Positions 1 through 5,658 of a stretch of DNA of 5,753 bases are shown here, one piece after another. How positions within the stretch are numbered: position 1 is the first letter of the stretch; every line of letters begins with the position of its first letter. The stretch covers positions 1 to 5,753 of the forward strand of contig JAHFQQ010000219.1 of assembly GCA_023259235.1 (NCBI GenBank), given 5' to 3'. The position numbers and the translations under genes were made by a program. This DNA comes from Polaromonas sp. GTDB lineage: Bacteria; Pseudomonadota; Gammaproteobacteria; Burkholderiales; Burkholderiaceae_C. A model generated the notes under the pieces. The model saw only the letters and a list, made by a program, of their open reading frames with translations. It did not search any database and was not told the origin of the DNA.

Positions 1-1011
1 GACGCGCAAGGCCTGTCGGGCGCTTCCGTGCTCAGTGAAGCGCGGCGCACGGTCCAGTACCTCGTCACGCAAGACTGGCTCGGCAGAACTGACCAGCCGG
101 TGGCCACGCAAGTGTGGCTGCCGCTTGGAGATGCACAGGCGCTGGCGCGGGCCAGCACCGACCCGACGCTCGATGTGCAGTCGATAGAAGCCGTGCCCGA
201 TGCCTATGCCCGGCTGCTTCCGCAGCTCAAGTCCGTGTCTGCGCAATTGCAGTTTCTGCCCGAGGAACCGCGCACCTTGTGGCGTGCCGCGCAGATCGCC
301 AATGGCGCCAAACTGCTGGGCCTGACGGCGCTGCTGGTCTCTGGCCTGTGGTCCGCGGATCAGTTGTGGGGCGCTCTGGGCAAGCGCAGCCTGGCCCGGC
401 AGCAGGTGGCCAGCGCCGCCAGCATCAACCAGCAGGCGCGCGACGAAGTGCTGCGCGCCAAGGGCGACCTGAGCCAGGCCGGGCTGGCCGTGGCCACGGT
501 GCAGGCATGGCGTCAGACCATCGAGGCGCAGCCCGACCAGTTCACCGCCCTGCAGCAACTCGCTGGCTCCCTGCTGGCGGCGCCGGGCATCGAAGTGCAA
601 AAAATCCGCTGGCAATTGCCGCCGCTGCAGCCGCAAGCGGTAAATGCGGCGGCCGCGCCCGCCGCGCCTGCCGAGCCATTTGCCTGCCCCAAGCCGGCCG
701 TGCCCCTGGCAGTTGGCGTTGCAGCGCCGCCCGCGCCCGCGCCCGATGCCGAAGCATTGCCGCCTGGCCAGAACCTTGCCAAACCGGTTGCCGCCCTGAT
801 CAGCATCGAAGCGACGCTGCCCCTGAACGTGACCCGGCGCCAGGCGCTGGCGCTTCAGGCCAGTTTGCTTGCCGGCCTGAATGCGGGTGGCTGGCAGGCC
901 AGCATTGCCAAATCCGGCGTGGCGCTTGACCCGGCGCAGCCCGAAGCCGGCACGCTGGGGCAGCCGGGTGAGCGGGCGCTCGAGTTGTGCCTGCAGAAAG
1001 CCGCAAAATGA
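1..1011 (+). CDS. Type IV pilus/MSHA inner-membrane assembly protein, GspL/PilM-PilN (MshI)-like, 5' partial
   Basis: The frame is open from base 1 to the TGA at 1009-1011, so the true start lies upstream. A GTG at 28 has no Shine-Dalgarno and sits inside continuous coding sequence. The first ~95 codons are soluble and read like the end of a cytoplasmic actin-like (PilM/GspL-type) domain. A single membrane segment follows at about codons 103-120 (KLLGLTALLVSGLW), then a Gln/Ala/Arg-rich probable coiled coil (about codons 127-165). The rest resembles a PilN/GspL-type ferredoxin-like fold: an IEVQKIRW strand, and later an ISIEATLPL strand and a helix. An Ala/Pro-rich insert (about codons 213-258) divides it. 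In such systems this protein links the cytoplasmic motor ATPase side to the periplasmic alignment proteins. The next gene starts inside its stop codon (ATGA). The broad class is fairly secure from layout plus context; MshI, GspL or a PilM-PilN fusion cannot be separated without the missing N-terminus. Confidence 0.72.
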   Translation, partial: DAQGLSGASVLSEARRTVQYLVTQDWLGRTDQPVATQVWLPLGDAQALARASTDPTLDVQSIEAVPDAYARLLPQLKSVSAQLQFLPEEPRTLWRAAQIANGAKLLGLTALLVSGLWSADQLWGALGKRSLARQQVASAASINQQARDEVLRAKGDLSQAGLAVATVQAWRQTIEAQPDQFTALQQLAGSLLAAPGIEVQKIRWQLPPLQPQAVNAAAAPAAPAEPFACPKPAVPLAVGVAAPPAPAPDAEALPPGQNLAKPVAALISIEATLPLNVTRRQALALQASLLAGLNAGGWQASIAKSGVALDPAQPEAGTLGQPGERALELCLQKAAK

Positions 1012-1664
1012 AGCAAGGGCAGGAAAATCGCAGCCCATGGCGCATTGCCTCGCGCTCGCTCATCGCTGCGGCTGCCCTGTGCATTGCCGCCGCTGCGCTG
1101 GCCGCGGGGGCGGCCTGGCTGGCCCGAAACGGCGCGCTGGAGCAGGGCCAGGCGCAGGCCGATCTGCAGGCGGCCGAACTGGCCCTGCAAAACACGCAGA
1201 GCGACCGCGCGCGCCTTGAGGGAAACCTGCAACTGTTTGGCAAACTCAGGCAGGCCCGCTTTGTTCAGGCGCCTGACCGGCTGCTGCTGCTCGAAGCGCT
1301 CGAAGCCGCTGCCGGCGATTTGCGTCAGAGCCCCCTGACCTGGGAGCTGGGCGCGCAGGAAACCCTCAAGCCCCTGAACGACGACAAGACCGGCGAAGCG
1401 GTGGCCCAACTGGTGCGGGTGCCCATGAAGCTTGGCGCCAGCGGGGTTCATGAACAGGAGTGGCTGGCGCTGCTGGCCCGCCTGCAGGGCAGCGGGGCCG
1501 GCTCTTTCACCGCGGACGACTGTGTTTATTCGCAAAAGGTATTTGCCAGGGGCGCCAGGTCAACACCGGCGGTGGATGTGGTGTGCAACCTGTCGTGGCT
1601 GTATGTGCTGCCCGATGCCAAAGCGAATGCGCCAGCCGCTGGCGTGGAGCCAAAATCACCATGA
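1008..1664 (+). CDS. PilO/MshJ-like bitopic inner-membrane pilus assembly protein
   Basis: This 218-residue protein starts at ATG 1008, overlapping the preceding TGA by four bases (ATGA). A GTG at 987 would add seven residues but lies inside the upstream gene and is less likely. A short basic cytoplasmic N-terminus precedes one Ala-rich membrane segment (residues ~17-39). Then comes a Gln/Glu/Ala/Leu-rich probable coiled coil (~43-85) with an RARLEGNLQLFGKLRQARF stretch, and a mixed alpha/beta periplasmic domain (~95-205) ending in a Pro/Ala tail. This is the architecture of PilO, MshJ and GspM, which pair with PilN/MshI/GspL through similar coiled coils and ferredoxin-like domains. Only two cysteines lie in the periplasmic part (C172 in DDCVYS, C193 in VVCNLS), so a disulfide is possible. 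The assignment rests on architecture and position, because primary sequence in this family is poorly conserved. Confidence 0.68.
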   Translation: MKQGQENRSPWRIASRSLIAAAALCIAAAALAAGAAWLARNGALEQGQAQADLQAAELALQNTQSDRARLEGNLQLFGKLRQARFVQAPDRLLLLEALEAAAGDLRQSPLTWELGAQETLKPLNDDKTGEAVAQLVRVPMKLGASGVHEQEWLALLARLQGSGAGSFTADDCVYSQKVFARGARSTPAVDVVCNLSWLYVLPDAKANAPAAGVEPKSP

Positions 1665-2254
1665 ACAGGCGCTGCCCGATGAACCCTTTTGCGGTGGCGC
1701 GCGGGGCCGCCTGGGCGGCGCAGGGTGTGGCGTTCGCCCTGGCCATGCTGGGCGCGTGCGGCGCGCTGGCGCAAACAACCGTGCCAGTGCCTGCCGTCGT
1801 GCCCACCAGCCAGGCGCTTCCTGCGCTGGGCACGCTCATCCTTTCGCCGGAGCAGCGGCGCAATCTTGAAGCGCTGCGCAATGCCACAAGCGATGAGGGC
1901 GGCGCGTCAGCCGCGCCCTCAAACCAGACGCCGGAGGCGGTTTCCAGCCTGCCTGATACGCTGGCCATCAGCGGCGTTGTCATCCGTTCGGGCAACCGCA
2001 GCACGGTCTGGGTCAATGGCGAGGCGCTGTATGGGCGGATCAGCGCCGACCCCCTGCGCACGCTGGCCCGGCAGGCGGGCGTGCTCCAGCCCGGCACCCA
2101 GGACATGCGGCTCAAGGCCAAGCCGGGGCAGGTGATTGACGTGCCTTCGGGGCAAGCGATCGATTTGCTGCCGCCCGGCGCGGTGCGTATCATTCCACCC
2201 AAAGCAGGCTATTCAGGTTCCGCAGGCGCGAATCGCGCCGATCCGAAGGAGTAA
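1661..2254 (+). CDS. PilP/MshK/GspC-like exported pilus assembly protein
   Basis: This 197-residue protein starts at ATG 1661, overlapping the previous stop by four bases; a second in-frame ATG at 1679 is a possible alternative. The N-terminus is a signal sequence: basic residues, a hydrophobic stretch (~15-37), and a signal peptidase I-like ALA-Q end at A37. LGAC ending at C33 could instead act as a weak lipobox. The mature protein has a Pro/Ala/Thr-rich segment, an LSPEQRRNLEALRN helix, a second low-complexity linker, then a small beta domain opening with SGVVIRSGNRSTVWVNGEA (residues ~104-122) and ending with VIDVPSGQAIDLLPPGAVRI (from residue 158). A beta domain built around an 'SGVV-RS-TVWVNG' strand pair, attached by a flexible linker, is typical of MshK/PilP/GspC homology-region proteins that connect the inner-membrane complex to the secretin. 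I recognise this motif from small Burkholderiales pilus-locus proteins. It closes the coupled assembly block; a separate ribosome binding site then begins the pilin gene. Confidence 0.66.
   Translation: MNRRCPMNPFAVARGAAWAAQGVAFALAMLGACGALAQTTVPVPAVVPTSQALPALGTLILSPEQRRNLEALRNATSDEGGASAAPSNQTPEAVSSLPDTLAISGVVIRSGNRSTVWVNGEALYGRISADPLRTLARQAGVLQPGTQDMRLKAKPGQVIDVPSGQAIDLLPPGAVRIIPPKAGYSGSAGANRADPKE
2246..2251 (+). promoter_or_regulatory. Ribosome binding site of the large prepilin
   Basis: AAGGAG (GAAGGAG with the base before it) lies eight bases upstream of the ATG at 2260, inside the last codons of the preceding gene. It is the strongest Shine-Dalgarno in the first 5.6 kb. The three upstream genes instead rely on overlapping stop/start codons, so this site decides the pilin start and may allow the pilin to be made in greater amount than the assembly proteins. 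Confidence 0.8.
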
Positions 2255-2259
2255 CCACA

Positions 2260-3570
2260 ATGACTCATTTTTTCAGCCGCAGCAGGCCTGGGCAGGCGCT
2301 GGGCAATGGCCGGCAGCGTGGCTTCAGTCTGGTGGAGATCGCGATAGTTCTCGTGATTGTCGGACTGGCACTCGGCGCAGGCATCGCCATGTTGAGCTCC
2401 AAGGTAGCGCAGGCGAGGATTGATGCCACCAAAACGAATGCCGAAACCGTGCACCAGGCATTGCTGGCCTTTGTTTCGCAGAATTACCGCCTGCCTTGCC
2501 CTGCAGCTCCGGGGTTGGTTCAGGGCGCTGCCGGGTATAACGTCGAGCAAGTGACAGGCGCGCCAGGAGCACAAGTGTGTACCAATGGCAACGGCCTGGT
2601 TAACAACATCAATGGCGCAACGCCAGCCGGCGTGTCGCGTGGCACGGTTCCATGCGTCACCCTGGGTTTGCCCGACGCAGCTTGCCTGGATGGCTGGTCG
2701 GTGCGGTATACCTACTTTGTGCAAAACTCAGCCGCCCGATTGACTGTCGATACTGTGAGCGGCATGGTCGGCAGCATGACCGTGCACAAGATCACGCCGC
2801 CCGCGGCCGCCACGCCCGTTGCTGGCTTGGCACCCACCGGCAACCAGATCAATGCGTGCAGTATCACGGCGGGTGACAACAGTTGCAACCTGGCGGCAGT
2901 GGCCATGGTGATTTCTCATGGTGCCAACCGGGGCGGCGGATTTGTTCCCACATCGGCAGCAGCACTTCCCACTGCAGGCGTCGTGAGCGCTTATGAACTG
3001 GAAAACACCAACAACAACATTCAGTTCATCCAGAATGATTATGTGGAGACAGGGGTTAACTCGTTTGATGATGTGGTCGTGCCGATTGCACCGAGGGATG
3101 TGATTACCAGCCTAAGCCAGACCGGTGCAGTGAAACTGCCCAATGTATTCATGAATGAGCGTTTTGAATTGGTCAAGCAAGCGATTTTGCAATACGCTTA
3201 TGCCAATGCGGCTCCTGTGATTCCCACTCGAACACTTCAGTTGCCAGCGGAAAGCGGAGCGGCCGCAGCCTATCCCTTTGCAGCTGCGAATATCCCCGCC
3301 CCTTGCGTACTGCCCGCCACCACGCAAGTTCTACCAGCTCTGGGCACAGTCCCCGCGTTGTACGCGGCAGGGGGCATTGTCAACGATGCCTGGGGCAGAC
3401 CAATCAGGTACCGCCGCGTCACTACTGCCGTTGCACAGGGCGATCCATGCACGGTTCCTCTGGTGCTGGTGTCATACGGACCAGACGGTGTTGCGTCGGC
3501 CGACGATATCGTTTACTACATCACGAAACAGGACGTGAGCGCATTTGCTACCAAATACGGCGGGTGGTAG
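2260..3570 (+). CDS. Large type IV prepilin with two consecutive pilin-like globular modules
   Basis: This 436-residue protein has a class III signal: a 21-residue leader with several Arg/Gln, then the prepilin peptidase site RQRG|FSLVE (cut after G21, E at mature +5), then a hydrophobic helix of about 20 residues. The first module has features I associate with a family of large proteobacterial prepilins: RLPCPA at 77-82, VPCVTLGLPDAACLDGW at 130-146, ISHGANRGGG from 218, a YELENTNNN stretch, and FDDVVV at 269-274. Single-module members usually end soon after that FDD motif. Here about 160 further residues follow: an amphipathic helix ERFELVKQAILQYA (300-313), NDAWGRPIRYRR (375-386), and SYGPDGVASADDIVYYIT (405-422). 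The last two resemble the 'DPWGNPYQY' and 'SYGxDG...DDI' C-terminal motifs of GspG-type (pseudo)pilins. Eight cysteines (80, 107, 132, 142, 200, 209, 349, 397) would allow four disulfides. It is probably a minor or tip pilin, or an adhesive pilin. The prepilin call is secure; the role is inferred. Confidence 0.9.
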   Translation: MTHFFSRSRPGQALGNGRQRGFSLVEIAIVLVIVGLALGAGIAMLSSKVAQARIDATKTNAETVHQALLAFVSQNYRLPCPAAPGLVQGAAGYNVEQVTGAPGAQVCTNGNGLVNNINGATPAGVSRGTVPCVTLGLPDAACLDGWSVRYTYFVQNSAARLTVDTVSGMVGSMTVHKITPPAAATPVAGLAPTGNQINACSITAGDNSCNLAAVAMVISHGANRGGGFVPTSAAALPTAGVVSAYELENTNNNIQFIQNDYVETGVNSFDDVVVPIAPRDVITSLSQTGAVKLPNVFMNERFELVKQAILQYAYANAAPVIPTRTLQLPAESGAAAAYPFAAANIPAPCVLPATTQVLPALGTVPALYAAGGIVNDAWGRPIRYRRVTTAVAQGDPCTVPLVLVSYGPDGVASADDIVYYITKQDVSAFATKYGGW

Positions 3571-3624
3571 CTTGCGTTGCTCTCAACATTTGAATGGTTT
3601 TGCTGGCTTGGGCGCTGATTGCAT

Positions 3625-4260
3625 ATGTCCATCTCTCTGTCGTCGCTAGGCCACCGCACCATCCTTATAGTCGAAGACGACGCTTCCCTGTGCGACCTGT
3701 GGCGCAGTTCGCTGGAAGACATGGGTTACCGCGTGCTTTCGGCAGGCTCGGCCCCTGATGCGCTGGATATTTCCCGGCAGGAGGATGTTTCGTTTGACTT
3801 GGCCGTGCTTGACCTGGGCCTGCCGCCGCATCCGCACGAAGCTACCGAGGGGCTGGAACTGCTGCGTCAGCTTGTCTTGGCACGGCCCGGGCTCAAGGCG
3901 CTGGTGCTCACCGGCCAGGACGAACCCTCCGTGGCGCTCAGGGCGATTGGGCTGGGCGCGTTTGATTTTCTGAACAAACCCGTCAGCAGCCAGCGCCTGC
4001 GCGAGGCGTTGAGCCGCGCCGTGCTGTTCCTGGAGGCTGAAAAGCAGCTCAGCGCCGACGGCCAGGCGCGCATGACGCTGACGGCGTCGATTGCCGAAGG
4101 CGTCAAGGAGTTTGGCGAGGCGGCGCAGGAAAGGCTGGTGCGCTCGGTGCTGGCCCAAAGCGGGTACAACGTGGCGCAAGCCGCCCGCAAGCTCGGCCTG
4201 AGCCGCGAGCATCTGTACTACTTCATGAAAAAATTCGGCATTGAACGGGCACCGTTGTGA
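3625..4260 (+). CDS. Response regulator: PrsR-like receiver joined directly to a Fis-type HTH
   Basis: This 211-residue protein starts at ATG 3625. TTG 3619 is the only other in-frame option, because TGA lies at 3616-3618; neither has a convincing Shine-Dalgarno. The receiver (11-135) has the acidic pocket VEDD (16-19), phosphoacceptor D63 in LDLGLP, T96 in LVLTG and K118 in LNKP. The stretch LGLPPHPHEATEGLELL is about five residues longer than usual between the phospho-Asp loop and helix 3. Together with ALRAIGLGAFDF it closely resembles, from memory, receivers of PrsR-type regulators linked to PEP-CTERM/exosortase loci. After a linker (~137-165) comes a Fis/HTH_8 domain (~168-206, NVAQAARKLGLSREHLYYFMKKFGI). 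No AAA+ sigma-54 domain lies between, so the layout matches RegA/ActR/PrrA rather than NtrC. It lies 54 bases after the large pilin gene with no visible terminator, and probably regulates neighbouring pilus genes with the downstream kinase. Confidence 0.88.
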   Translation: MSISLSSLGHRTILIVEDDASLCDLWRSSLEDMGYRVLSAGSAPDALDISRQEDVSFDLAVLDLGLPPHPHEATEGLELLRQLVLARPGLKALVLTGQDEPSVALRAIGLGAFDFLNKPVSSQRLREALSRAVLFLEAEKQLSADGQARMTLTASIAEGVKEFGEAAQERLVRSVLAQSGYNVAQAARKLGLSREHLYYFMKKFGIERAPL

Positions 4261-4475
4261 CACTGTGGGCCGGCCTCTTGCGTTCTGCGCTTGTCGGGTC
4301 GCGCGAGGGTAACTCGAGCTACTGCGCAATCAGAAAAATGTCAAGTGTTTTAGGGCTCCATCCCACGTATGACGGGCGCAGGATGCTATCAAAACAGGGG
4401 TGTTTGCAGCAGTCTGCAGGGAGGCTTGGCGCAGACGCAGGCGGACATCTGACCATGAAACTGGCAAATCAATGA
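4257..4475 (+). other. Doubtful 72-codon open frame bridging regulator and kinase genes
   Basis: A frame opens at GTG 4257, overlapping the regulator stop as GTGA. It closes at TGA 4473-4475, overlapping the kinase start as ATGA. It thus fills the gap exactly and could couple translation of the pair. Internal ATGs occur; the last, at 4455, would give a six-residue peptide (MKLANQ) ending on the kinase start. Against a real protein: its codons (AGA, AGG, TTA, CTA, AAA) are unlike the GC-biased neighbours, the product has no recognisable motif, and the region contains a possible intergenic repeat. It is listed so that the gap is documented; it is not a confident gene. Confidence 0.2.
4345..4400. 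repeat. Possible degenerate Comamonadaceae intergenic repeat
   Basis: The stretch running from GTGTTTTAGGGCTCCA to GATGCTATCAAAACAGG is AT-richer than its surroundings. It resembles, from memory, the short imperfect palindromic repeats common between genes in Polaromonas, Rhodoferax and relatives, whose ends contain GCTATCAAAA and TTTTAGG. Only one copy is visible here, so repetitiveness cannot be shown from this window. It could also hold the kinase promoter; no good -35/-10 pair was found. Confidence 0.3.
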
Positions 4476-5596
4476 ACAATCTGTACGGCGCTGCCATTGT
4501 GCTGATGGTGGCGGGGCTAAGCATTGGCCTTGCGCTGCTCTGGCTGCGCCGCCTGGGCCGCCTGCACCGCCAGCGCATGGACCAGTTGCTGGCGCTGCGC
4601 GAAGCCTTGCATGAAGACCCGCTTGGCACGCTGGCGCGGCACCAGGGCACGCTGGCCCGGCTGGGGCTGCATAGTATTGACTGGCAGGGCAACTGGTACG
4701 GCGCAGCGGTGTCGGGAAGCGCGGGCGCAAAAATACCGGGTGCTTCCGCAGCGCAAGGCCAGGTGCTAAGCCAGCATTTTCAATACGATGACATGGCGCT
4801 TGAGCTTCGCATCGGCCTGCGCGGCCTGCGCGGTGAGCGGCGCCTGTTTGCCGTGCAGGCGGCGGAGGTGCTGTTTGCCATGCTGCAGGGCGCTTTGGCG
4901 GCGCGCCAGCTTGCCTTGGTGGCCGCGGTGAGCCAGCGCGCCCGGGTCGGCGTTTTCTTGCAGCACGACATGCGTAACCTGGCGCAGTGGGTGCAACTGG
5001 TGGCCGATGACTTTGCGGCAGCGCGCAGCGACGATGCGCTGCTGGCCAGCGCCCGGCGCCTGCGTGGTAATGCTGCGCTGGCAGCCAGCCGCGCCCAAGG
5101 TATCATGCAGGCCCTGCTCAACCCGGTTTTGCCCCAGATTTTGGCTCCCGGGTCCGAGGCGCGGTGGACGGCGCTTGACCTGGGCGCGAACATCCTGCAG
5201 GCTGGGGAAATGCATCAGGTCGCCATTGACCTGGAGGGCGCGGCCACGCTGCCGTGGGATGCCCAGGCGCTGGCCACCGTACTTGACAACGTGCTGGGCA
5301 ATGTCTCGGGCCTGTCGCGCGCGCGCCTGATGCCGGCACACTGCCGCGTTGTCATCGCTCAGGAAGGGCCAGCCGACTCGCGCGTTGTTCGCGTGCGCTT
5401 TGAAACGCCACGGCTACCGCTGGAAATTCCACTGGAAAAGCTCTTTGAACCCTGGGCCACCTCTGGCAACGTGAACAGCGGACTGGGCCTGTACCAAGCG
5501 CGCAAGCAGGCGCAAGCTGCTGGAGCCACGCTGGAGGCGGCGCGAATGGAAAACGGCATTTCCGTGACTTTATGCCTGCCGTGTAAAAAATCCTGA
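4472..5596 (+). CDS. Membrane-anchored sensor histidine kinase with HDMRN motif and degenerate G1 box
   Basis: This 374-residue protein starts at ATG 4472. A GTG at 4400 is the only longer option and would place unrelated residues before the membrane segment. One N-terminal membrane helix (~5-26) is followed by a basic patch and a ~130-residue cytoplasmic region without a familiar sensor domain; its end (LELRIGLRGLRGERRLFAV) has a GAF-like look. The dimerisation/phosphoacceptor helix carries H165 in FLQHDMRNLAQWVQLV, of the HD-x-(K/R)N type seen in PrsK-like kinases. The ATPase domain keeps an N box (VLDNVLGN, N273/N277), an F box (LFEPWATSG, 324-332) and a G2 box (SGLGLYQARKQAQAAG, G337/G339). 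The expected DxGxG G1 box is replaced by VRFETPRLPLE (308-318). It is the likely partner of the upstream response regulator. The signal is unknown; the kinase call is firm, but ATP binding or catalysis may be altered. Confidence 0.87.
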   Translation: MNNLYGAAIVLMVAGLSIGLALLWLRRLGRLHRQRMDQLLALREALHEDPLGTLARHQGTLARLGLHSIDWQGNWYGAAVSGSAGAKIPGASAAQGQVLSQHFQYDDMALELRIGLRGLRGERRLFAVQAAEVLFAMLQGALAARQLALVAAVSQRARVGVFLQHDMRNLAQWVQLVADDFAAARSDDALLASARRLRGNAALAASRAQGIMQALLNPVLPQILAPGSEARWTALDLGANILQAGEMHQVAIDLEGAATLPWDAQALATVLDNVLGNVSGLSRARLMPAHCRVVIAQEGPADSRVVRVRFETPRLPLEIPLEKLFEPWATSGNVNSGLGLYQARKQAQAAGATLEAARMENGISVTLCLPCKKS

Positions 5597-5602
5597 CTCC
5601 CG

Positions 5603-5616
5603 GCGGCCCGGGCTGC
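5603..5616. promoter_or_regulatory. GC-rich dyad upstream of second prepilin
   Basis: GCGGCCCGGGCTGC is a 14-base inverted repeat with a perfect eight-base core (GCCCGGGC) and one G-T wobble, seven bases after the kinase stop. Fis-type regulators bind imperfect dyads, so this is a candidate operator for the neighbouring response regulator. GC-rich palindromes arise easily in this genome, so confidence is low. Confidence 0.25.
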
Positions 5617-5633
5617 AACCTACATTTACTCAT

Positions 5634-5654
5634 CGACGCATTTCGTGTCGTTTT
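5634..5654 (+). terminator. Short hairpin followed by TTTT upstream of second prepilin
   Basis: CGACGC pairs with GTGTCG (six pairs, one G-T) around a five-base loop ATTTC, followed directly by TTTT. It has the form of a weak Rho-independent terminator or attenuator and ends only four bases before the pilin Shine-Dalgarno. It may stop read-through from the kinase gene. It could equally be a 5' leader hairpin that stabilises the pilin mRNA or marks a processing point. The stem is short, so strong termination is not expected. Confidence 0.35.
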
Positions 5655-5658
5655 AATC

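Noticed and set aside
28..30. GTG as the start of the first gene
   Set aside because: The frame is open through base 1, there is no Shine-Dalgarno, and a start here would truncate the cytoplasmic domain.
855..1535. Long antisense open frame (226 codons) opposite the PilO-like gene
   Set aside because: It mirrors GC-rich codons of two genes that have clear architecture and coupled starts on the plus strand, and shows no motif or ribosome binding site.
1507..2202. Antisense open frame of 231 codons opposite the MshK-like gene
   Set aside because: Shadow frame with no motif; the plus-strand gene has a signal sequence, a family motif and a coupled start.
4268..4275. GGCCGGCC palindrome after the regulator stop as a terminator
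   Set aside because: An eight-base palindrome without loop or T-tract; expected by chance in GC-rich DNA.
3646..4329. Antisense open frame of 227 codons opposite the response regulator
   Set aside because: The plus strand carries an unmistakable receiver plus HTH; the antisense product is low in recognisable structure and typical of high-GC shadow frames.
4400..4402. GTG as the start of the kinase gene
   Set aside because: It would add 24 charged, repeat-derived residues before the membrane helix and lacks a properly spaced ribosome binding site; ATG 4472 fits better.
5602..5617. Possible sigma-54 -24/-12 promoter (GGC...TGCA) before the second prepilin
   Set aside because: The GG and GC elements are one base too far apart, flanking consensus is weak, and the local regulator lacks the AAA+ domain needed to activate sigma-54.
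5652..5657. TTTAAT as a sigma-70 -10 box for the second prepilin
   Set aside because: No acceptable -35 lies 16-18 bases upstream, and the start point would fall within the Shine-Dalgarno.
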